From: Litchfieldella qijiaojingensis
GTDB taxonomy: Bacteria; Pseudomonadota; Gammaproteobacteria; Pseudomonadales; Halomonadaceae
Length of the DNA: 64,000 bases
Direction of reading: 5' to 3'
NCBI RefSeq assembly: GCF_014651875.1
Contig: NZ_BMXS01000014.1
Span: forward strand, 25,304-89,303
The position numbers were made by a program, and so were the translations under genes. Of the stretch, positions 43,176 through 50,720 are shown in pieces (the stretch's first letter is position 1; each line of letters begins with the position of its first letter). Below the pieces are notes generated by a model, which ran no database searches, was not told the origin of the DNA, and was given only the letters and a program-made list of their open reading frames with translations.

Positions 43176-43535
43176 ATGATTCATGATCCCGCTGGGCACA
43201 TCAGCCTGCATCTCAATCCGCAGCGGGTCCGTGTCTGGGTCGGCGACACGTTGATCGCCGATACCCAGAACGCCATCGAGTTGCGCGAGAAGGGCTATCC
43301 CCATCGCCAATACATTCCTCGCCAGGACGTCGACATGGAGCGCCTGACTCGCTCGGCTACGGTCACCCACTGCCCATTCAAGGGCGATGCCAGTTATTAC
43401 TCTCTGGAACTGGACGGAGAGACGCTGACCGATGTTGCCTGGAGCTACGAACAACCGTTCGATGCCATGGCCGATATCGCCGGCCACCTGGCATTCGATG
43501 CCCCGCTCGTTCGTCACTCCTTCGATGCCATCTGA
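43176..43535 (+). CDS. DUF427 domain protein
   Basis: The 119-residue protein is a single DUF427 domain: VRVWVGDTLIADTQNAIELR, YPHRQYIPRQDVDM, THCPFKGDASYYSL and the C-terminal AWSYEQPFDAMADIAGHLAF. DUF427 is a small beta-fold whose function is not defined. It is 12 bases upstream of the GFA-type gene on the same strand; the two are probably cotranscribed. Confidence 0.92.
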   Translation: MIHDPAGHISLHLNPQRVRVWVGDTLIADTQNAIELREKGYPHRQYIPRQDVDMERLTRSATVTHCPFKGDASYYSLELDGETLTDVAWSYEQPFDAMADIAGHLAFDAPLVRHSFDAI

Positions 43536-43547
43536 GGTGAAGTCACG

Positions 43548-43946
43548 ATGAAAAAACTGACGGGTTCATGCCTGTGTGGAAAAGTGGAAATCCAGGTGCC
43601 GGATCAATTCGATTTCATCGGCTACTGCCATTGTTCGCAGTGCCGAAAGTGGACGGGCTCTGCGTTCGCGGCAGGAGGCCTCGTGGATGAGAAGGACTTC
43701 TCGATCACCGCTGGGGAACAGTTCGTATCCCGTTACCCGAAATCCGAGGAAACGGAGTTGGGATTTTGCAGTGGCTGCGGCTCGAACTTGTTCTCCCACA
43801 AACTGAAGCGTGGCAAATATATCGTTCGCCTGGGTGTGCTCGATGATGCGCCTACGCAACGGCCCAATGTGCATATCTACTGTGCCTCGAAAGCGCCGTG
43901 GTTCGAGATCACCGACCAGCTAGATTGTTACGATGAGCTTCCATGA
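43548..43946 (+). CDS. GFA (glutathione-dependent formaldehyde-activating type) zinc-binding protein
   Basis: The 132-residue protein has the GFA/CENP-V zinc-site cysteines: GSCLCGKVEI, YCHCSQCRKWTG and LGFCSGCGSNLFS. Members have been linked to spontaneous glutathione-formaldehyde adduct formation, but most have no proven activity. All cysteine positions look intact. It follows DUF427 closely. Confidence 0.92.
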   Translation: MKKLTGSCLCGKVEIQVPDQFDFIGYCHCSQCRKWTGSAFAAGGLVDEKDFSITAGEQFVSRYPKSEETELGFCSGCGSNLFSHKLKRGKYIVRLGVLDDAPTQRPNVHIYCASKAPWFEITDQLDCYDELP

Positions 43947-44062
43947 GCATGGCTCATGCGCCAGTACTTACCTTTGCGTCTCTCCACCCGGCCACGACAT
44001 GGCAGGACGGCTACCATATTGCTGGCACAAAAATGCCGCAGGGCCGTCGGGTGGGGGCAGCT

Positions 44063-44362
44063 TCAATCGTCGAGAGCTTTGCCTCTGTGGTTGGTGCATT
44101 TCTCCGATGACACCGTGAAGGATTTACCATCCCAGTACCAGAGCGAGGCATCTGGGACGTGATCTTCGCTCAGGGACACTCGGCGATAGAGCTGGCAACC
44201 CTGACCGTCCGTACCAGCCTTCACCCAGCGGGCTACCACCCGGCCACGCTCATCGAGCATCTCCTGGGGAGGACTATTCGCCATCACCTGGCAGCCTGAG
44301 AGTAATGTGGTGCTGAGTAAGGCCACCCCCAGGATGGCCCGCGCATTCATCAGTGGTGGCAT
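44063..44362 (-). CDS. small lipoprotein translationally coupled to the autotransporter
   Basis: The protein has 99 residues. The lipobox is LLSGCQVM, with Cys as the lipidation site. The mature part contains two more cysteines and aromatic runs (CQLYRRVSLSEDH, SLWYWDGKSF). Its ATG at 44362 shares one base with the TAA stop of the autotransporter gene, a TAATG arrangement typical of translational coupling; an ATG at 44350 is an alternative. This suggests that the two are made together, perhaps as protease and accessory or inhibitor. I recognise no family. Confidence 0.7.
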   Translation of the reverse strand: MPPLMNARAILGVALLSTTLLSGCQVMANSPPQEMLDERGRVVARWVKAGTDGQGCQLYRRVSLSEDHVPDASLWYWDGKSFTVSSEKCTNHRGKALDD

Positions 44363-46569
44363 TAGAACTCCGCCTGATAGCTGAACATAGCGGCCCAATC
44401 ATCACTGGCTGAGCTGTCATGGGAAGGCTCGAGAGTGTAGAGGAAGTTGAACTGCAGTTGCGAGCGATCGGAAGGCGACACTGCGTAACCGAACTCGAAA
44501 TCCTGCTGTCGACCTGAGGGCGTCAGATCGAGCTCGCGCTCTTCACGGATCACGGTACCATCAAGCGTTCGACCCACAGGTACCGACAGTGTAGCCTTGC
44601 CGCTATCCAAGCGTTGAGGGTGCCGATAGGTAAACCCTGCTGCGTGTGGGCCATCCTGCCAGAGAAGGCCCATGGCCAGTTCCTCGGTTCGAGCATTCTC
44701 GATCGACTGAATCAGGCCGCTGCTCGTATCGGTACCGCCAGTGCCTTGTGCATAGAGGGCGAAGGTGGTGATGGTGTCGGTGACATCGAAGTCCAGCTTC
44801 AAGCGCGAGGTGGTCATGCGGCCGTCATCGCCGAGCGAGAGGGCCCCTTGGCCTTGGGCGCCCAGGAAGCCCCCATCTTCCCTAGTGATGCCCATTGCCG
44901 CGGTCACGTCCAGGCGATCCGTTGCGCTGTAGGTCATGGAGACATCCGAGTGCCTCGCCGTATACGCTTCGCTCAAGGTCGAGGTGGTGTCGCCGGGATC
45001 CCCCTGCCAGTGCCGCAGGCCAAGCTGGAGGTTGTCGCTGAGTGACATGGAAGAGTCGACGCCAATCAGTTGAGACAGGGCCTCCAACGTGCCGCCAGCC
45101 TCCTGGAAAGACATCATGGGCATCATCGATAGGTCATCAGAGAGTGCTGACGGGGTCGCCGCATCGCCCTGCAGGTGAAATATGCCAAAGGCATAGTTGC
45201 CCGTATCCACCTTGAAGGATGAAGCCATCGAACCCGGCCCCGACTGGTAACGCGAAGCCAGTACCCAATCGTTCCAGGTTGTCATCCGCTGCTCAGTCAC
45301 TTGCTGCTGCTGAGCCGCCACGCGAGTCATCCGGTTGGCCTGGCGCTCGGCATGGTCATGCTTGGCGACAATGCTGCCAGAGAGGTCCACTCGGTAGTCA
45401 CGTCCCAGGTCATCGAACGCTGCCACGTCACGTAGGGCAGCGCTATTCCGGTACGCATCCCCGAAGCTCGCAGACAGCGCAGCAGAGCTGGAATAGGGGT
45501 CCATTGAGGCGCCGTCGACCGTACTGCCCGTTGGCAGTGACAACGTCCCTTGGGGCTCCAGGGCCTCCTCCAGGTCGAGCTTGCCCTGGCCGAAGTAGTA
45601 GTCACCGCAGTTGATGTTTCCACCACTACCGCAGTTGTTGCTGGAGTAGAGCGGTGAGTCCTGGCTAGCGGTGGAGAGGAGCAGCCCGGAAACCTCGGTT
45701 GCTGTAAGGTGTGGCCACTTGCCCATGATATCAGCCGCCGCCGCAGTCACTTGTGCTGCCGCAAAGGACGTTCCGCCCCCCAGGCCATAGTCTTGATCCC
45801 CTGTGGCCAGCGCGATCTCCGCGAACATTGGCGCTACCAGGAACCGGGACTGCCAGTCGGCATCCTCCCCGGGATAGGCGCTGGCAGGATGGATATCATT
45901 GCCATCGGAACCACCCACTATAAGCATGTTCTCGAAGATGCCGTCATACTGGTGGATGGGGTTGCTGGCTTGGATTGCCGCTCCCGTGTTACCCGCAGCG
46001 ACCACATAGACGGACCCCAAGCCGTTGTTGCTGGTGGTGACCTTATGCAACGAGTCCAGTGAGTTGACCCCGTTGTACGAAGCGCTGGGATGGGGGGCCT
46101 CCATGCGGCCCTCGTAACTGAGATTGATTACCCTCGCTCCCTCATCCGCCAGATAGCCGACGCTGTAGTCCAGGACATTCGTCCAAGCCATGCCGACGGA
46201 ATCATCATTGACCTTGGCAAGGAGCAAGGCACTGTTCGCCATAGTGTCGCTTGCCAGAGATGTAACTGCCGTGCCGTGATCCGGGTCGGTGGTGACATCC
46301 GAACTTGAGGTGTCCGCGAGGTTAGCCGTTGACCTGACCTGGTCGGAGAAGCTCTCATGGGTCAGACGAAATCCGGAATCGGCCACCCCCACCAGGATCT
46401 CGTCATTGGCCATGGTGATCTCGGGATCCGTGGAGCCGCTGCCAGAGCTATCATCACCTGCTGAAGAGCCATCCCCTCCTGTTCCACCGCCGCCTCCTCC
46501 TCCACTGGCACAGGCAGTGAGCAAAGAAAGTGCTGCTATGGTGGCAACGGTGTAGCTCGAGTTCTGCAT
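44362..46569 (-). CDS. lipobox-bearing subtilisin-type (S8) autotransporter
   Basis: The 735-residue protein starts with a lipoprotein-type signal (IAALSLLTACASG, lipobox LTAC), followed by a Gly/Ser linker. An S8 peptidase domain has the catalytic Asp in VGVADSGFR, His in DPDHGTAVTSLA, Asn in VVAAGNTGA and Ser in GGGTSFAAAQV. A linker and a C-terminal autotransporter beta-barrel end in Phe (FSYQAEF). Most S8 autotransporters have an ordinary signal peptide; a lipobox recalls NalP of Neisseria, where lipidation delays release. The ATG at 46569 was chosen since it directly precedes the lipoprotein signal. The coupled lipoprotein gene follows. Confidence 0.85.
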   Translation of the reverse strand: MQNSSYTVATIAALSLLTACASGGGGGGGTGGDGSSAGDDSSGSGSTDPEITMANDEILVGVADSGFRLTHESFSDQVRSTANLADTSSSDVTTDPDHGTAVTSLASDTMANSALLLAKVNDDSVGMAWTNVLDYSVGYLADEGARVINLSYEGRMEAPHPSASYNGVNSLDSLHKVTTSNNGLGSVYVVAAGNTGAAIQASNPIHQYDGIFENMLIVGGSDGNDIHPASAYPGEDADWQSRFLVAPMFAEIALATGDQDYGLGGGTSFAAAQVTAAAADIMGKWPHLTATEVSGLLLSTASQDSPLYSSNNCGSGGNINCGDYYFGQGKLDLEEALEPQGTLSLPTGSTVDGASMDPYSSSAALSASFGDAYRNSAALRDVAAFDDLGRDYRVDLSGSIVAKHDHAERQANRMTRVAAQQQQVTEQRMTTWNDWVLASRYQSGPGSMASSFKVDTGNYAFGIFHLQGDAATPSALSDDLSMMPMMSFQEAGGTLEALSQLIGVDSSMSLSDNLQLGLRHWQGDPGDTTSTLSEAYTARHSDVSMTYSATDRLDVTAAMGITREDGGFLGAQGQGALSLGDDGRMTTSRLKLDFDVTDTITTFALYAQGTGGTDTSSGLIQSIENARTEELAMGLLWQDGPHAAGFTYRHPQRLDSGKATLSVPVGRTLDGTVIREERELDLTPSGRQQDFEFGYAVSPSDRSQLQFNFLYTLEPSHDSSASDDWAAMFSYQAEF

Positions 46570-46689
46570 ACCAATCTCCGTATTGGTTGTCTCCATTACT
46601 GACGATGGTATCGAGGAGACGAGAATCCAGAACCCAAGTAACAACACGAAGATGACCGCTTTTCTTTGTATTGATGGGACATCTGAGGG

Positions 46690-46800
46690 AAATTGCGTTT
46701 AGGGGCGCACTGAATGAATCGACGGGCGGTTTCAAGGCTAGGTCCGTTCCCGACGGACCCACGCATTTCCCACATCCCTGTGGGTCACACAAGGCGCCGG
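46690..46800. repeat. composite of two dispersed intergenic repeats
   Basis: GCACTGAATGAATCGACGGG near 46707 matches the left end of the 31231-31372 element (GTACTGAATAAATCGACGAG). Immediately downstream, 46746-46792 matches the reverse complement of 24467-24513, including CCCACGCATTTCCCACATCC. Two unrelated repeat families are thus joined here, between the autotransporter gene and the monooxygenase gene. Confidence 0.6.
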
Positions 46801-46974
46801 GAGCTGCACCGAGCCGCGCAGCGGGCGGGGAGATCCTCGATATTCGAGAACTACTGACTCAGGGTCGCGCATGTCGTGCGTGACTATGGCCTAAGCGACC
46901 GTGAGCAGGCGCTAATGGATAGCTGTGAGGTCCATGGGAGATTTCTTGGGGCTGGAAGCAGTTCCAGGGGATCA

Positions 46975-47009
46975 CCGCATTCTCGCCCAGCCTGAGGGCG
47001 AGAATGCGG
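46975..47009 (-). terminator. 14-bp stem hairpin after the ABM-domain gene
   Basis: CCGCATTCTCGCCC (46975-46988) and GGGCGAGAATGCGG (46996-47009) are perfect reverse complements around a seven-base loop, 20 bases beyond the stop of the minus-strand gene. No T run follows in that direction, but the stem is strong enough to act as a terminator or mRNA 3' stabiliser. Confidence 0.6.
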
Positions 47010-47029
47010 GGCAAGTGCTGTCACACTGA

Positions 47030-47353
47030 TTACTGCAGGTGAAAGATTTTCCGTTCAAGCAAGTCGGTGTCCACGTCAAGCTTGTGCAATACAGTCACTT
47101 TTTCAGACTTGAGGGTCTCTCGCATGCGCTCTCGACACTTGGCTCCTTCCTCTGACCAGTCATGCTCTTTCTCATAGGTTTCACGATCTGGCCATTGAGC
47201 GTAAGCAATGAATTTGCCGTCTTCCGCCCTATGCAGGCGCGAGCCTAGGCTGCCGAAATTCCTGTGGATATACTCCGTCGTTTCTTTCCAGGATTCACGA
47301 AACTCTTCTTCCTTCCCTTCTGCAACGTCGAATTCCAGAATGATCGCTAGCAT
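47030..47353 (-). CDS. antibiotic biosynthesis monooxygenase (ABM) domain protein
   Basis: The 107-residue protein is a single ABM ferredoxin-like domain: LAIILEFDVAEGKEEEFRES, the typical first strand and helix, and FIAYAQWPDRETYEKEH, where the conserved W-x-s/d-x-e pattern occurs. Such domains act as cofactor-free oxygenases, haem-degrading enzymes or regulators; no choice is possible from sequence. It lies downstream of the SBP56 gene and a broken ORF on the same strand. Confidence 0.85.
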   Translation of the reverse strand: MLAIILEFDVAEGKEEEFRESWKETTEYIHRNFGSLGSRLHRAEDGKFIAYAQWPDRETYEKEHDWSEEGAKCRERMRETLKSEKVTVLHKLDVDTDLLERKIFHLQ

Positions 47354-47393
47354 GTAAGTTTCCTTTGTCTCGTTATATTTCGCTCAAATGATT

Positions 47394-47659
47394 GGACGAG
47401 ACGTATCGCAAACGGCTTTTCTAAGCTTGTAAACGTTCTTTCCATCCACGAGCACGGACTCGAGCTGGTGGACTCCCACCACGGCGCTGACCGGCAAGTT
47501 TGGGATGTTGGCGAGAGGTTGCTTCCAGGGAAGTTCGTCGGTCGGCTCCAACCACTCGATATTTTCCGAGAAACTGCTTACGTCAAACTCGATGGCCAGT
47601 GGCTTCTCATTTCTATCTTCCTTGGTTGATGTTTTGATTCTTTCGCTATGGTAAACCTC
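47394..47659 (-). pseudogene. start-less 88-codon reading frame following SBP56, probably a frameshifted small gene
   Basis: Directly after the SBP56 TGA the same frame is open for 88 codons to a second TGA (47394-47396). It reads protein-like text such as NEKPLAIEFDVSSFSENIEW, LEPTDELPWKQPLANIPNLP and VDGKNVYKLRKAVCDTSRPI. The frame has no ATG. An out-of-frame ATG preceded by AAGGAAG lies exactly where the coding character begins, so a single insertion or deletion there would explain it. Alternatives are readthrough of the SBP56 stop or chance. No family was recognised. Confidence 0.45.
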
Positions 47660-49051
47660 TCACTTCGAATAACAATACGAATCCGATGAAGAATCCCCAC
47701 CTTGCAGGCGGACCTGGTGGCCACGGTAGCGCGGGTCGAATTCGAGGAAGAAGTTCGGGTCCAGGCTCATACCCCCTTTCGGCGGCACATCCAGTTTGAC
47801 CATCCAGCCTTTCACTCCGTCGGGATAGAACTGTTCATCCCAGGCGGCATAAAGCGAATTGGTGAAGTAGACGCGGCGGCCATCGCGGCTGACCTCGACC
47901 ATCTGTGGTCCACCATTCAGCGGCCCTTCTACTGAGGGAAGCGGCGAACGTCTGACGATGCCACCTAGCCGGACGAAACCGGTGGGCTTGGGATGGTAGG
48001 GATCCGTCACATCATACTGACGCAATTCTCCCGTACCCCAGCATGAAACGTACAGGAAGCGGTCGTCGGTCGACAGATTGATGTCGGTGATCAGCGGTGG
48101 CACCGCCTTGAAGCCCTTGAGCAATGGCGGCAGGTCGTCCGGCTTGGCGGCTTCCGCCGGGATCTCGATGACCTTCTGAACCTTCCATTTGCCGTTATCC
48201 CGATGCCACAGCCATACGGAAGCCGACAGATCGTTCAGGCTCAATACGACACCGACGAAGCCGTAGAGCTTGTCGGGATGATGCGCCGGGCGCAGCTCCA
48301 GCACCATCTGGTGTTCCTTGCCGAGATCCAGTGTCTCGAGGTGTCGGCGCTCCTCGAGATTCCAGATGTGCATGCAATGGCCGTATTTGCCACCCAGCAG
48401 CAATTGAGGCTCGACACCGTTTTCGATCATGTTCGGTGTCGCCCATTCGCTGGTGACCATGACATCCTTCATGAGATGCCACCAGAAATCGTACGCGAAA
48501 TACTGATCGCCCCGCTCGGCTTCCCAGGCTCCGCCAAGCTCGAAGTTATGTGCATCCATCAGGAGGATACCGCCCGGGCCTTCGCCATCGGGGGCACCCA
48601 GCGCGCTGATATAGATTCCGTCCGGCCCGCAATGGACGGTATGTGGTCGTGAATAGCCGGTTTTCTCGTGAACCTCTTGCGGCTCGATGACCTTATGCAG
48701 TTGGGGCGTCTTCGGATCGGGCTGAGTGTCGATCACATGGATTCGGGACGAACGGATACCCGGAACGATGAGATAGCGCCGCTCCATGTGGTGATCATGC
48801 CCGGGACACAGGCAGGCGCTGCAGGCATTCCAGCCGAAACGGTGAAGCTCGTCGCCAGCATTCGGCATCTCGAGCTGACCCACAATCTGAGCATACGTCG
48901 GCGAGTCGGGGTCGACGTCGACCACGGCCAGCCTATCGGGCTGCGGAGGGGCCTCGACATTGGGCATGGCGACGTAGGCGAGCTTCTCGGGCGGCGCCTT
49001 GGCTGCGTCAGCCGGAGACCGATAAAAGCTGGGATCGTGTGCCGTCGCCAT
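47660..49051 (-). CDS. selenium-binding protein 56 / methanethiol oxidase family
   Basis: The 463-residue beta-propeller protein matches SBP56. It has the CxxC-type motif in NACSACLCPGHDHH, the conserved RSSRIHVIDTQPDPKTPQLH, HTVHCGPDGIYISALG and the C-terminal region HQVRLQGGDSSSDSYCY. In some bacteria and in human SELENBP1 this family oxidises methanethiol to formaldehyde, hydrogen peroxide and sulfide; metal-binding His and Cys residues are visible. The start at 49051 (MATAHDPSFY) is five codons inside an alternative ATG. After its TGA the same frame remains open (see 47394-47659). Confidence 0.92.
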   Translation of the reverse strand: MATAHDPSFYRSPADAAKAPPEKLAYVAMPNVEAPPQPDRLAVVDVDPDSPTYAQIVGQLEMPNAGDELHRFGWNACSACLCPGHDHHMERRYLIVPGIRSSRIHVIDTQPDPKTPQLHKVIEPQEVHEKTGYSRPHTVHCGPDGIYISALGAPDGEGPGGILLMDAHNFELGGAWEAERGDQYFAYDFWWHLMKDVMVTSEWATPNMIENGVEPQLLLGGKYGHCMHIWNLEERRHLETLDLGKEHQMVLELRPAHHPDKLYGFVGVVLSLNDLSASVWLWHRDNGKWKVQKVIEIPAEAAKPDDLPPLLKGFKAVPPLITDINLSTDDRFLYVSCWGTGELRQYDVTDPYHPKPTGFVRLGGIVRRSPLPSVEGPLNGGPQMVEVSRDGRRVYFTNSLYAAWDEQFYPDGVKGWMVKLDVPPKGGMSLDPNFFLEFDPRYRGHQVRLQGGDSSSDSYCYSK

Positions 49052-49066
49052 ATCGCGGCTCCTCAC

Positions 49067-49357
49067 ACTTGGCGGATGACCGGAACCATTGGCTACCCGG
49101 AAACTTCCCTATTGCCCAACGATAGTCGGCCATCGATAGGGCGGCAAGGTAATGAAGCGTAATGGCTATGCCGAGGCGTCGGACTGCTAATATCCGGAAT
49201 ATCAATGAATTGTGAGCGCAAAGGCTTCGCCGCCACCGAGCGATGCAAGCCAGGCTGAGAATTCTGGCATCACACCGCCGGTGGCATTGCCGAGACAACC
49301 TGGGCTCCGCAAAGCGAAGCCCATCGACTGATGCAGGATACCGGTACCGTTCGAGGT
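49067..49357. other. intergenic region without recognised features
   Basis: These 291 bases upstream of the SBP56 gene show no plausible ORF, repeat from the families listed here, or strong hairpin. They presumably hold the SBP56 promoter. Confidence 0.4.
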
Positions 49358-49573
49358 TCAGGTGCCGATCTTCCAGATCTGAAGCAGCGGCTCCTTGATG
49401 CCATTGCGCCTGGCCACGTACTCGGCTTCGCGCCTCGCATTGGCCGCTTGCTCTACACTCATCGGACCTTCATCCGGCTCGCGTCGTGCCGTGATGATCG
49501 TTCGTCCCGCCCAATGTGTCCTGCCGATACCTTGGTGAAAGTGATCAACGTCGGCGGTGTGTTGAATGTGCAT
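49358..49573 (-). CDS. 71-residue hypothetical protein
   Basis: The minus-strand frame codes 71 residues with a convincing GGAGGG ribosome site about eight bases before the ATG. It contains TADVDHFHQGIGRTHWAGRT, then EPDEGPMSVEQAANARREAE and a hydrophobic end. No signal peptide or membrane segment is visible. The helical middle looks coding, but a plus-strand frame over the same bases is also open, so the call rests on the ribosome site and composition. No family was recognised. Confidence 0.5.
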   Translation of the reverse strand: MHIQHTADVDHFHQGIGRTHWAGRTIITARREPDEGPMSVEQAANARREAEYVARRNGIKEPLLQIWKIGT

Positions 49574-49773
49574 GGGATACCCTCCGGCTTGGGGTACATC
49601 TGAAGCTTCTTACAACCGAGTCTGTACGCTTTCGACGACAGGCTTATTGAAACATTAGTACACATTAGGTTACATTCAAGGGTCTTCCGTGCTCACTTTG
49701 ACGGGTGTCGTTATTTGTGCCGGTGTGTGATCGTTGACTACGATCCAGATATCGCCGGTCGTTTGAAAAGCCG

Positions 49774-50691
49774 ATGCCCAGGTGCCTCGCTTCATCGCCA
49801 ACCGTGTCGTCAAGACATGGGAATGATGTGGTCGTCATTCTCTGCCTGTTGCTCGTGTGGCTGTCTCTGCCACCGGCCATGGCTCAGGGTACGCCACTCC
49901 GCGATCAGTGGATCGAGGCGATCGCCGGCTCGCCGTTGGATGAACCGCTTCAGGTGGTATCCGAAGAACGGCGCTACTCCGTGAGCGGCAGTGTTTTTGC
50001 CCGCATTCCCCATCCTCTTGAAACGCTGGCCATCGAGCTGCAGTCCGCAGCGGCCTGGTGCGAGATCATGTTTCTCCACCTCAACGTCGAGGCCTGTCTG
50101 CATGAGGAAGAAGAGGGCGCCGACGCGACCGGGTTGCACGTCTATGTCGGCAGGCAAGACTACCAACCGCTTACTGAGGCGGAGCGGCTCGATCTGAACC
50201 TGCGTCTCGTGGCGGCGTATGACCAGTATTTCGCCACCGTGCTGGAAGGCGACCAGGGCCCATACAGCACTCGTGCTTTCCGTCTCCAGTTGCAGGCAAT
50301 GCCATATAGCGAGGACGAGAGCCTGGTTCACTTGCGCTACTCACTGGTTTTCGGCTTGCCCGCACGGCTTGCCATGTCGGCCTATTTCACCTTTGGTGGT
50401 CGGCATCGCGAGGGGTTTACCGTCGAGGGTTATGAGGCGGATGGGGAGCCACGTTACGTGGGCGGCGTACGCGGCATGATCGAGCGCAATGTCATGCGCT
50501 TCTACCTGGCGCTGGAAGTCCATCTCGAGACGCGAATGGTGTCCGAGTCCGAGCGGCTCGACGAGCGCCTGAAGCGATGGTTCGCGGCGACTGAGCGCTA
50601 CCCGCGTCAGCTCCGCGAGATGGATGAACAGGCTTATCTCGAGCAGAAACGCCGCGAATACGCACGCCAGCAAGCCTTGCGGAGCGAGTGA
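49774..50691 (+). CDS. secreted hypothetical protein with C-terminal coiled tail
   Basis: The 305-residue protein has a signal segment (VVVILCLLLVWLSLPPAMAQ) preceded by about 18 polar residues, so the real start may be a GTG near 49829. The mature part contains AAWCEIMFLHLNVEACLHEE with two cysteines that may pair and LRYSLVFGLPARLAMSAYFT. It ends in a charged helix (AYLEQKRREYARQQALRSE). A mixed beta structure is likely. I recognise no characterised family. It is convergent with the M14 peptidase gene and stands alone. Confidence 0.7.
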   Translation: MPRCLASSPTVSSRHGNDVVVILCLLLVWLSLPPAMAQGTPLRDQWIEAIAGSPLDEPLQVVSEERRYSVSGSVFARIPHPLETLAIELQSAAAWCEIMFLHLNVEACLHEEEEGADATGLHVYVGRQDYQPLTEAERLDLNLRLVAAYDQYFATVLEGDQGPYSTRAFRLQLQAMPYSEDESLVHLRYSLVFGLPARLAMSAYFTFGGRHREGFTVEGYEADGEPRYVGGVRGMIERNVMRFYLALEVHLETRMVSESERLDERLKRWFAATERYPRQLREMDEQAYLEQKRREYARQQALRSE

Positions 50692-50720
50692 TCCGCACGT
50701 GAGCAACTAGACCGCACCAC

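Noticed and set aside
47660-47662. Selenocysteine insertion at the TGA of the selenium-binding protein gene
   Set aside because: The protein is complete at this stop, the family does not need selenocysteine there, and no hairpin resembling a bacterial SECIS was seen right after it.
49331-49603. 90-codon plus-strand frame over the small minus-strand gene
   Set aside because: It lacks a ribosome site, whereas the minus-strand frame has GGAGGG; the composition looks like a shadow.
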